This document shows, piece by piece, positions 17,362 to 24,302 of a stretch of DNA of 64,000 nucleotides. The stretch's first letter is position 1, and each line of letters starts with the position of its first letter. The translations under genes and the position numbers were made by a program. The DNA is from Corallococcus sp. AS-1-6 (lineage in GTDB: Bacteria; Myxococcota; Myxococcia; Myxococcales; Myxococcaceae). The stretch covers positions 16,376 through 80,375 of the forward strand of contig NZ_JAIQDE010000038.1 of the NCBI RefSeq assembly GCF_020037015.1, written 5' to 3'. Under the pieces are notes generated by a model, which ran no database searches, was not told the DNA's origin, and was given only the letters and a program-made list of their open reading frames with translations.

Positions 17362-18855
17362 CTACTCCGCGGGGCCGCTGCCCGCGCCGTCCCCGGTGGT
17401 GAACACCGGGGTGCCGCCGGGGATGCTGGGGTCGTGCGGGAGGCTGCCGCGCGGGCTGCGCAGGTAGACGAACGGCGTGGCGAAGAGGAAGTTGCTCACG
17501 CGCGACGTGTAGATGTCCGCGTAGCGCTCCACCTGCCGCGCCAGGTGGCTCTTGTCGTTGCCGGCGCGGGTGAGCAGGCCCCAGTGCGGGTTGGACAGCT
17601 CGCTGGCCGCGCGGGCCATGGGGCCCAGCTCCGCGTCCAGCGCCTCCAGCTCCGCGCGCAGCTCCGTGAGCCGCGTCACCAGCTCGCCCTCCGTGACGTC
17701 CGAGCGGGGGCCGTACTGGTGCCTGCGCCGCTGGAGCTCCAGGCGCACCTGGCAGCTCTCCGCCTCCAGGCGCTCCTTCTTGAGCATGCGCTCGCCAATG
17801 CGCACCTCGGTGGCGCGGAAGGCGGCGATGGCGCGCACCTCGTCCTCCAGCTCGCGCAGGATGAGCGCGGTGCGCCAACGCAGCACGTTCTTGCTGACGT
17901 GCACGTCGCCGAACATGTGGTCGCCCACGTAGAGGATTTCGTCGCCGGACAGGCCCAGGTGCCGCTCCAGCTCCAGCGCGCTGCCGCCGAAGTAGGGCTT
18001 GCTCTTGTCCAGCGGTCCGGAGTGCGGCCGCAGCAGCGCTTCACCATTCGCCTCCACCACCTCGAAGAGGGTGGAGCGGGTGGTGAAGAACTCGGGCTTG
18101 CGCGCGCTGACGATGACCACGTCGAAGAGCTGGCGCCAGGTCATGCCCTCGGGCAGGTGCCGGTCGAAGGCGAAGTGCATCATGGGCTCGGTGTAGGCCC
18201 ACTCGCTGTTGGTGATGAGCAGCACCTTCTTGCCGGCGTTCTTCTGGTCCAGCAGCGCGAGCGGCGTCTCCGGGTCGTCGATGACGTAGCGCTCGGGGTC
18301 CGCGATGATTTCGGCCTTGAGGCGCCCCTGCATGTGCGTGGCGTCCAGGTTCTTGCGCACGTGCTCGTAGAGGTCCGCGTAGCCCATGGGGCCCGGGAGC
18401 TGGCCGGCGTCCAGGCGGTCCACGAGCTGCGCGTAGATGCAGGCCTCGGAGAGGGAGAACAGCGTGTTGAGGAACACCCAGCGCCGGTCCGCCAGGTCGA
18501 TGACGGTGCGGGTATAGGCCTCGCGCTGGGACTCGAAGTCCATGGGGCGGCTGCCGTGCAGGGCCTTCTTCACGAAGCCGAAGCGGTTGGCCTTGAGGAG
18601 GTTGCCCTTGGCGGTGTCGATGATGAGCCCGCGGATGGCGAGCATCGGGTCGAACGTCAGGTCAGCGACGGGCCAGCCCTGCTCCACCAGCCGGTCGCGA
18701 ATGTATTCGTACGCGCGGCGTTCCCACGCTTCCACGCGGTAGTGGATGAGCGTGTAGTCCATGTCGTAGCCCACGGCCTTGATGGCGCGCATGTTGAGGG
18801 TGCGGTTGCAGAACAGGCCGCGTTCGGGCGGGGGACCGGAGAAGTGAGGAGCCAT
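17362..18855 (-). CDS. HAD-family cN-II-type 5'-nucleotidase
   Basis: 497 residues. HAD motif I is 'DMDYTL' near residue 31 with both Asp residues, motif II is 'LLITNSEWAYT', and motif IV is 'YVGDHMFGDV'. The length and the large cap region match the cytosolic purine 5'-nucleotidase II (IMP/GMP-preferring) family rather than small HAD phosphatases. It should dephosphorylate nucleoside monophosphates in the cytoplasm. The C-terminal third has coiled-coil character ('LVTRLTELRAELEALDAELG'). Start chosen as the ATG at 18855. It diverges from the START-like gene at 19014 across 158 bp. Confidence 0.88.
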   Translation of the reverse strand: MAPHFSGPPPERGLFCNRTLNMRAIKAVGYDMDYTLIHYRVEAWERRAYEYIRDRLVEQGWPVADLTFDPMLAIRGLIIDTAKGNLLKANRFGFVKKALHGSRPMDFESQREAYTRTVIDLADRRWVFLNTLFSLSEACIYAQLVDRLDAGQLPGPMGYADLYEHVRKNLDATHMQGRLKAEIIADPERYVIDDPETPLALLDQKNAGKKVLLITNSEWAYTEPMMHFAFDRHLPEGMTWRQLFDVVIVSARKPEFFTTRSTLFEVVEANGEALLRPHSGPLDKSKPYFGGSALELERHLGLSGDEILYVGDHMFGDVHVSKNVLRWRTALILRELEDEVRAIAAFRATEVRIGERMLKKERLEAESCQVRLELQRRRHQYGPRSDVTEGELVTRLTELRAELEALDAELGPMARAASELSNPHWGLLTRAGNDKSHLARQVERYADIYTSRVSNFLFATPFVYLRSPRGSLPHDPSIPGGTPVFTTGDGAGSGPAE

Positions 18856-19013
18856 GGGGCAAGGCTTGCCAAGGCTTGCACGCAAAGTCGAGCGGCCCGT
18901 GTGCCCGAGTCGCCCCGTGGGCAGGCCCGGGGCGTCCGGGTGTCGGAAAGATGGGATACAGGTGACGCACGCGCCGCGAAGGCCGGGCACGCGCGGAACC
19001 AAAGGGCAGACAC

Positions 19014-19655
19014 ATGTCGGGAATGACGCGGCGCTGGGGCCTGGCCCTGGCGGTGGTGCTGGCGGCGGGCGTGGCGGGGGCTCAGGAATGGGAGACGGTG
19101 GCGACGAAGCCCTTCGTGATCAAGGTGCGGCCCCGTCCGGGGACGAAGGCGAAGGACATCTGGGCGGAGGGCGAGCTCAAGGCGAGCGCGGCGCAGATCC
19201 AGACGGCGCTGGAGGACCAGGGCTCGTACCGGCTCTTCATGCCGTACGTGAAGGAGTCGCGGGTGGTGCGGCCCACGGAGGACGGCGGGCGGCTCACGTA
19301 CACGCGCCTGGACCTGCCGGTGGTGTCCTCGCGCGACTACATCTGTCACGTGGTGACGGACTCGAAGGTCGCGCCGGACGGGACGGGCGTGTACCAGCAG
19401 CACTGGAAGGCGGAGCCGGACGCGTTCCCCGCCAGGCGGGACGTGGTGCGCCTGCGGCTGAACGAGGGCAGTTGGAGGGTGGAGCCGAAGGGCGAGGGCA
19501 CGTCCTGGGTCGTCTACAAGTTCACGGTGGACCCCGGGGGTTCCGTGCCCGGGTTCCTGGCCAGCGTGGGGCAGAACGACGCGGTGGTGGACACGCTGCG
19601 CGCGGTGGAGAAGCGGGCGAGGTCGCTGCCCGTGGAGCCGCCGCCCACGAAGTAG
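19014..19655 (+). CDS. Exported START/SRPBCC-like lipid-binding protein
   Basis: 213 residues. The signal peptide 'RRWGLALAVVLAAGVAGAQ' gives probable cleavage after AGA, so it is periplasmic. The mature part resembles a START domain: an N-terminal 'WETVATKPFVIKVRPRPG', a central 'LFMPYVKESRVV...RLTYTRLDLPVVSSRDYI' and a C-terminal amphipathic helix 'FLASVGQNDAVVDTLRAVEKRA'. START-like folds hold lipids or other hydrophobic ligands. Similar proteins are frequent in myxobacteria without assigned ligands. It precedes the DUF5131 gene by 54 bp. Confidence 0.82.
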   Translation: MSGMTRRWGLALAVVLAAGVAGAQEWETVATKPFVIKVRPRPGTKAKDIWAEGELKASAAQIQTALEDQGSYRLFMPYVKESRVVRPTEDGGRLTYTRLDLPVVSSRDYICHVVTDSKVAPDGTGVYQQHWKAEPDAFPARRDVVRLRLNEGSWRVEPKGEGTSWVVYKFTVDPGGSVPGFLASVGQNDAVVDTLRAVEKRARSLPVEPPPTK

Positions 19656-19709
19656 AGGTTGGAGGTGGAGGGATGGAGGCAGGCGGCCCGGGTGTTCCTC
19701 CCGGACGCC

Positions 19710-20549
19710 ATGGCTGACAACTCCAAGATTGAGTGGACGGACGCGACGTGGAACCCGGTGCGCGGCTGCGTGAAGCTGAGCCCCGGGTGCAAGCACTGCT
19801 ACGCGGAGACGTTCGCGGAGCGGTTCCGGGGCGTGCCGGGGCACCCGTACGCGCAGGGCTTCGACCTGAAGCTCATCCCGGGGAAGCTCGCCGAGCCGCT
19901 GCGCTGGAAGGCGCCCCAGCGCGTGTTCGTGAACTCGATGAGCGACCTGTTCCTGGACGATGTCCCGGAGGCGTACATCGAGGCGGTGGCGCGGGTGATG
20001 GCGCTGGCGGACTGGCACACGTTCCAGGTGCTGACGAAGCGCGCGGAGCGGATGCAGCGGCTGTTGTCCACGCGGCTCGCGTTCGCCGCGAGGCTGCCCA
20101 ACGTCTGGTGGGGCGTGAGCGTGGAGGACCGCAAGTACGGCCTGCCGCGAGTGAAGCACCTGCAAGCGGCGCCCGCGCGGGTGCGCTTCCTGTCCATCGA
20201 GCCGCTCCTGGAGGACCTGGGGCCGGTGGACTTCACGGGCATCGACGGAGTGATTGTCGGAGGCGAGAGCGGCGCGAAGGCGAGGCCGCTGGATCCCGAC
20301 TGGGTGCGCTCGGTGCGCGAGCAGTGTGACGCGGCGGGCGTGGCCTTCTTCTTCAAGCAGTGGGGTGGCAAGCGCAAGGCGGCGGCCGGGCGCGTGCTGG
20401 ACGGGCGCACGTACGACGCGCTTCCCCGGAGCACGGCGGCCCCGTTCCCGGAGGACGCGCGGCGCCTGCGCCTGCTGGAGGATGCCGAAGCGCTGGCCGC
20501 GCCGTGGCTGATGCCGCCCGCGGAGCTCAGCGCCGCCGCTTCAGCTTGA
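19710..20549 (+). CDS. DUF5131 (phage Gp37/Gp68-like) protein
   Basis: 279 residues. Strong family signatures: 'SKIEWTDATWNPVRGC' at the start, the Cys cluster 'CVKLSPGCKHCYAETFAERF', 'VFVNSMSDLFLD', 'WWGVSVEDRK', 'RFLSIEPLLEDLG', 'VGGESG' and a C-terminal 'FFFKQWGG'. The family has a TIM-barrel, radical-SAM-like pattern, with Cys residues that could hold an iron-sulfur cluster, but no reaction is established. It occurs in phages and chromosomes alike. The ATG at 19710 is chosen because family members start a few residues before 'IEWTDATWNP'. Its 3' end overlaps the convergent LysR gene by 23 bp. Confidence 0.88.
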   Translation: MADNSKIEWTDATWNPVRGCVKLSPGCKHCYAETFAERFRGVPGHPYAQGFDLKLIPGKLAEPLRWKAPQRVFVNSMSDLFLDDVPEAYIEAVARVMALADWHTFQVLTKRAERMQRLLSTRLAFAARLPNVWWGVSVEDRKYGLPRVKHLQAAPARVRFLSIEPLLEDLGPVDFTGIDGVIVGGESGAKARPLDPDWVRSVREQCDAAGVAFFFKQWGGKRKAAAGRVLDGRTYDALPRSTAAPFPEDARRLRLLEDAEALAAPWLMPPAELSAAASA

Positions 20550-21423
20550 AGAAGTCGATGAGGGCCTTGAGCTTGGGCGCCACCTGGACGCGGCTGGGGT
20601 AGTAGAGGAAGAAGCCGGGGAGCGTGGCGGAGTACGGCTCGAGCACGCGCACGAGCCGCTTCTGCGCGAGCAGCTCCCGGACGCGGCTCTCCGGGACATA
20701 GGCGAGCCCCAGTCCGGCGACGGCGGCGTCCAGCACCAGCTCCGCGTCATCGAACGTCACGCGGCCCTCGACGGCGGCCTCGATGCGTTTTCCGCCGTCG
20801 CTCAGCCCCCAGCGGAGGAGCCCGCCGGTGGTCCGGCTGCGGTAGTTGATGCAGTCGTGGTCGCGCAGGTCGCGAGGGTGCTTCGGCTTGCCACGCGCCG
20901 CGACGTACGACGGCGAGCCCACCACATGCATGACGATGTCGCCGCTCACGGGGATGGCGATCATCTCGCGGTCCACGAGCTCACCGACGCGGAAGCCCGC
21001 GTCGAAGCCCTGCTGGACGATGTCGACCAGCGCGTCCTCCAGGTGGATGTCCACGCGGATGTCGGGATGGGCGGTGAGGAACTCCGCCAGCCGGGGCCCA
21101 AGCACCTCCTGATAGCCATACCGGGGCAGGGTCAGGCGCAGGAGCCCCGTGGGCCGGTCGCGAAGCTCGCCCAGGGACTCGAAGGCGTCCTGCACGCCGT
21201 GCAGCGCGGGTTCGAGCCGCGACAGGAAGCGCGAGCCGGCCTCGGTGAGCCCCACGCTGCGAGTGGTGCGCTGGAGGAGCCGCACGCCGACGCGCTCCTC
21301 CAGGGCGCGGAGGCTCTGGCTCACAGCGGAAGGGGTGACCCCGAGCTCCGACGCGGCGGCGGTGAAGCTGCGTCTGCGAGCCACCGCGAGGAACGCCATC
21401 AGGCCGGAGAGCTCGTCGCGCAT
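20527..21423 (-). CDS. LysR family transcriptional regulator
   Basis: 298 residues, normal LysR length. The N-terminal winged HTH (about 1-60) shows 'FLAVARRRSFTAAASELGVTPSAVSQSLRALEERVGVRLLQRTTRSV', a near-consensus LysR motif. The C-terminal effector domain begins near 'LLRLTLPRYGYQEVLGPRLAEFL'. It diverges from an SDR gene 87 bp away, the usual LysR-target arrangement, so it probably controls that oxidoreductase and itself. The inducer is unknown. The 3' end overlaps the DUF5131 gene. Confidence 0.93.
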   Translation of the reverse strand: MRDELSGLMAFLAVARRRSFTAAASELGVTPSAVSQSLRALEERVGVRLLQRTTRSVGLTEAGSRFLSRLEPALHGVQDAFESLGELRDRPTGLLRLTLPRYGYQEVLGPRLAEFLTAHPDIRVDIHLEDALVDIVQQGFDAGFRVGELVDREMIAIPVSGDIVMHVVGSPSYVAARGKPKHPRDLRDHDCINYRSRTTGGLLRWGLSDGGKRIEAAVEGRVTFDDAELVLDAAVAGLGLAYVPESRVRELLAQKRLVRVLEPYSATLPGFFLYYPSRVQVAPKLKALIDFFKLKRRR

Positions 21424-21510
21424 TCCTTAGCGTAGCTACAAAGTGCTTCCAGAGACGACGCGTTTCGGAGCGGAGGCCCGGGGCGTACTTCATGGGCCAC
21501 GGAGGCAGTC

Positions 21511-22344
21511 ATGAACGCACAGGGCAAGGTCTGGTTCGTCACGGGGTCGTCGTCTGGGTTTGGCCGCAACATCGTGGAGGAGGTCATCGCCCGGGGGGAG
21601 CGAGTCGTCGCGACGGCGAGAGACCCGCGCACGCTGGAGGACCTGGTGGCGAGGGCCCCGGACCGGGTGCTGGCGGTCCGGCTGGACGTGACGAAGCCGG
21701 AGCAGGTGCAGGAGTCCATCACGGCGGCGCTGAAGCGCTTCGGCGCCATCGACGTGCTGGTGAACAACGCGGGCTACTCGGTGTTGGGAGCGGTGGAGGA
21801 GACGAGCGACGCGGAGCTGCGAGCGGTGTTCGAGCCGCTGTTCTTCGGAGCGGTGGCGATGACGCGAGCGGTGCTGCCGCACATGCGCGAGCGGCGGACG
21901 GGCATCCTCGTGCAGGTCTCGAGCCTGACCGGACTGGTCGGGTACCCGGGGGCGGGGGCGTACAGCGCGGCGAAGCACGCGCTGGAAGGCATCTCCGAAG
22001 CGCTGGCGAAGGAGGTCGCGCCCTTCGGAGTGAAGGTGCTCCTCGTGGAGCCGGGAATGTTCCGCACGAAGCTGCTGGGCCCCGGGTTCCGGCCGATGCC
22101 GGAGCTGCCGGCCTACGCGGAGTCGATGGGCCCCACGAGAGCCTGGGTGGCGCAGGCCGCCGGAGCGCAGCCCGGGGACCCGGTGAAGGCCGCGAAGGCC
22201 ATCGTGGACGCGGTGGCCGCCGGAGCCCCGACGCTGCGCCTGTTCCTGGGGTCGGACGCCCCCGGAACCATCCGCGAGAAGCTCGCGCAGGTGCAGGACG
22301 ACGTGAACCGCACGGAGCAGCTCGCACTGTCGATGGACTTCTGA
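21511..22344 (+). CDS. SDR family NAD(P)-dependent oxidoreductase
   Basis: 277 residues. Rossmann motif 'TGSSSGFGRNI' (TGxxxGxG) lies near residue 11, with 'NNAGYSVLG' and the catalytic set Ser ('VSSLTG'), Tyr and Lys ('YSAAKHAL', the YxxxK motif). The Arg residues after the second strand ('ATARDPRTL') favour NADP(H). GGAGG lies 5 nt before the ATG. It is a classical SDR that reduces a carbonyl or oxidises an alcohol; the substrate cannot be told. It is divergent from and probably regulated by the LysR gene. Confidence 0.92.
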   Translation: MNAQGKVWFVTGSSSGFGRNIVEEVIARGERVVATARDPRTLEDLVARAPDRVLAVRLDVTKPEQVQESITAALKRFGAIDVLVNNAGYSVLGAVEETSDAELRAVFEPLFFGAVAMTRAVLPHMRERRTGILVQVSSLTGLVGYPGAGAYSAAKHALEGISEALAKEVAPFGVKVLLVEPGMFRTKLLGPGFRPMPELPAYAESMGPTRAWVAQAAGAQPGDPVKAAKAIVDAVAAGAPTLRLFLGSDAPGTIREKLAQVQDDVNRTEQLALSMDF

Positions 22345-22376
22345 TCAGCGGGCCAGTGGCTCATCGTCCCATCCGG

Positions 22377-22393
22377 CGCGGGAGCGGCCCGCG
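22377..22393. terminator. Short GC hairpin after SDR gene
   Basis: CGCGGG (22377-22382) pairs with CCCGCG (22388-22393) around a 5-nt loop, 32 bp after the SDR stop and 65 bp before the convergent GntR stop. The stem is short and there is no U-tract. Confidence 0.35.
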
Positions 22394-22457
22394 TGGAGGC
22401 GTCTGACGTCCATCCATGCAGGCGCGTTCCCACTATCAGGGGATGGGAGCGTGGCGC

Positions 22458-23540
22458 TCACCGGGCGATGAAGCACCAGAGGCGTACAGCCCAAAGACCC
22501 AGGCTGCCCAGGAGGCCCGGACGCAGTCTGGCCTCCCGGGGATTCACCGCATGGGTGTGTTCGAGGTCCGGACACAAGACGCCAGAACCTGCCGGACAGG
22601 CGGACACGTTCTCCAAGACCGCACCCGCCACTGGCCCATCGCACGCTCCACCGAGCGCGGAGGGGACCCCAGGTCTCTCAATGTCCCCAGAAGCCGGCGC
22701 AAGATCGCCCAGGTCCTGTCCTTCCACGCCAGGGCATACCTCCGGCCTCCCGTCTTGTGCGGTGGCTGGCGCGAGGCGGCCAGGGACGCATGCCTCGTCG
22801 TGAGGGTCCTCGGGGGATGCGTGGTGCTGGGGGACGGGGGCAAAAGCCTGCAACAAATGCTCATCGCACGCCTTCATCCGCGTCGGCAGCTCGTGCTGAA
22901 GCGCTCGCGTGTCGCGCTCCGTCAGGGCATGCATTGCACAGAGGGCCCACTCGCGCAGCGCCCCGCCGCCCATGAGGGGCTGCAGTCGGTCCGCGACGCC
23001 CAGGAAGGCCCGCTGCAGGGACTGAACGAGGAGCACGTACCCGGGACGCTCCGCCACGCGGGCCGCCAGTCGCAGCAACTCGAACTCCACCTGCGCGCAC
23101 CAGGCCCCCGACTCCCAGCGCGCCACGTCCTGCAACTTGAAGCACAGGTCCGCCAGCCGGTTCAGGTCCCGCGCGGAGGCTTTCGCGCAGCAGTCAACCA
23201 GGAGCTCCGCCAGCACCTGCCGCTTGAGGCTGAAATAGCCCTCCAGGAGCCACCGGGCGTCCGGGGAGCGCACGTCATGCAGCGCCACGCCCAGGTTCTC
23301 CAGGGTCAGTGATTCATCCAGAGCCACCGCGCGCGTTCTGCGCCCTGCGCGTTGCACCACCAGCCCCCGCGCCGCCAGACGCCGCAGGGCCTCGCGGATG
23401 GTGCCCCGGCATACTCCATAGTGACGCGCCAGCTTCGCTTCCGAGCCGAACCCCCCGCTCGGGTGCAGCCGCCCCAGCGCGATGTCGCGCTCGATTTGCG
23501 CTTCCACGTAAGTCACGAGCCCGCCCCGTCCCATCCCCAT
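22458..23540 (-). CDS. GntR family transcriptional regulator with long variable C-terminal tail
   Basis: 360 residues from ATG 23540 (GGAGGAG upstream). The winged HTH (about residues 8-75) reads 'VEAQIERDIALGRLHPSGGFGSEAKLARHYGVCRGTIREALRRLAARGLV', clear GntR. A helical ligand-binding domain of FadR/FCD-like type covers about 85-235. About 125 low-complexity residues follow, rich in Pro, Gly and Ala, and end in a hydrophobic 'GLLGSLGLWAVRLWCFIAR'. A paralogue with the same layout lies at 63150-64000. The tail-coding DNA at 22586-22610 is a degenerate copy of the 25-bp palindrome, and two better copies lie 100-180 bp upstream of the start. Confidence 0.85.
   Translation of the reverse strand: MGMGRGGLVTYVEAQIERDIALGRLHPSGGFGSEAKLARHYGVCRGTIREALRRLAARGLVVQRAGRRTRAVALDESLTLENLGVALHDVRSPDARWLLEGYFSLKRQVLAELLVDCCAKASARDLNRLADLCFKLQDVARWESGAWCAQVEFELLRLAARVAERPGYVLLVQSLQRAFLGVADRLQPLMGGGALREWALCAMHALTERDTRALQHELPTRMKACDEHLLQAFAPVPQHHASPEDPHDEACVPGRLAPATAQDGRPEVCPGVEGQDLGDLAPASGDIERPGVPSALGGACDGPVAGAVLENVSACPAGSGVLCPDLEHTHAVNPREARLRPGLLGSLGLWAVRLWCFIAR
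22586..22610. repeat. Palindromic repeat copy 2 (degenerate, inside GntR gene)
   Basis: This 25-bp stretch matches the element consensus at 21 positions (half-site AACCTGTCCGAC, one central base, then its reverse complement). It lies in the coding sequence of the GntR C-terminal tail, at the position equivalent to copy 5 in the paralogue at 63.2 kb. Confidence 0.6.
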
Positions 23541-23643
23541 CCCCTCCTCCGTTTCAGCATCGCCATCCAACCATGGGGGTCTGACACGGACGCGAGGCCC
23601 GCATCGCCCGCCGGGGGGGCGCCCCCCGGCCCCGGTCGATGAA

Positions 23644-23668
23644 AACCTGTCCGACAGTCGGACAAGTT
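23644..23668. repeat. Palindromic repeat copy 3
   Basis: A 25-bp palindrome with a single mismatched pair: TGTCCGAC, central A, GTCGGACA, flanked by AACC on the left and AGTT on the right. It lies 104 bp upstream of the GntR start in a 277-bp spacer with no gene. It may be an operator for that regulator or a hairpin element. Confidence 0.75.
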
Positions 23669-23694
23669 CTCGGCTTCGGGCTTCAGGCTGTTTG

Positions 23695-23719
23695 AACCTG
23701 TCCGACTGTCGGACAGGTT
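23695..23719. repeat. Palindromic repeat copy 4 (perfect 25 bp)
   Basis: AACCTGTCCGAC, central T, then the exact reverse complement: a perfect 12+1+12 palindrome. It is 51 bp from copy 3, centre to centre, close to five helical turns, which would suit paired binding sites. A stem-loop with a 3-nt loop is also possible. Confidence 0.8.
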
Positions 23720-23817
23720 TCCCGGTTGCGCGCCCGGCGGGCGGCCTCCGTCCGTGGCGTTGCTTCGCGTCCGATGAGTCACTGAGAGGCGGAGGTGCCC
23801 TGCCCGGCGTAGGTTGA

Positions 23818-24294
23818 TCAGATGGTGGGAAATCGCACTCCTGGCAGGACGAGCAGTTGTGTGCCTGCCGCGTCCTGGAGCTCCAACGTGTAGACGCCGC
23901 GAGCCTCCCGGAGCTGTGCTTCGGCTTCCACGATGATTCGCGCGGTTCTGGCTTCGGACCTGGGGGGCACCTCAATGACTTCCACGACCCGCAGGGTCTG
24001 ATGATTCGAACCGCCGAGAATCGCCCTGGTGACCGTGCCGGGCAGGAGCGTACTTCCTGGGAACTCCAACTGCACTGCGACCCGTCGCGCGGAACGGAAG
24101 GTCCTGACCTGGAACCCTGCGTTGGAAGGACCCTCGAGCTGCAACGCCTGGACTCCCCTTTGCTCCAGGAGCGCCGCGGAGAGCATCGCCGCCAGTCCTA
24201 CGTCGGGACAGACTTGCTCGGGAGGGGGGATGACCGCGTCGCCGGACGTGCCTCCATCAGCGACTGCCAGGAACGGAAGCAGGAACAGGAGCAC
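23818..24294 (-). CDS. Short DUF2381-like exported protein (C-terminal half only)
   Basis: 158 residues from GTG 24294, which has AGGAGG 4 nt upstream, overlapping the kinase stop. A GTG at 24321 would add a basic 'AIRRIGGQ' before the hydrophobic segment and overlap the kinase gene by 19 bp; either is plausible. After a signal-like 'LLFLLPFLAVADGG', the rest matches the second half of myxobacterial DUF2381 proteins ('DVGLAAMLSAALL', 'SARRVAVQLEF', 'ARIIVEAEAQLREARGVYTLEL', 'VLPGVRFP'). The usual N-terminal half is missing. Such proteins are habitually paired with Ser/Thr kinases, as here. Role unknown. Confidence 0.72.
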   Translation of the reverse strand: MLLFLLPFLAVADGGTSGDAVIPPPEQVCPDVGLAAMLSAALLEQRGVQALQLEGPSNAGFQVRTFRSARRVAVQLEFPGSTLLPGTVTRAILGGSNHQTLRVVEVIEVPPRSEARTARIIVEAEAQLREARGVYTLELQDAAGTQLLVLPGVRFPTI

Positions 24295-24302
24295 TTGTCC
24301 TC

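Noticed and set aside
14958..20549. Prophage remnant suggested by the LysM/SLT and DUF5131 genes
   Set aside because: The two genes are about 4 kb apart with ordinary chromosomal genes between them, and no integrase, capsid, tail or attachment site was seen.
22345..22457. Possible small gene between the SDR and GntR genes
   Set aside because: Only 113 bp with a short hairpin; no start codon with ribosome-binding site and coding composition.
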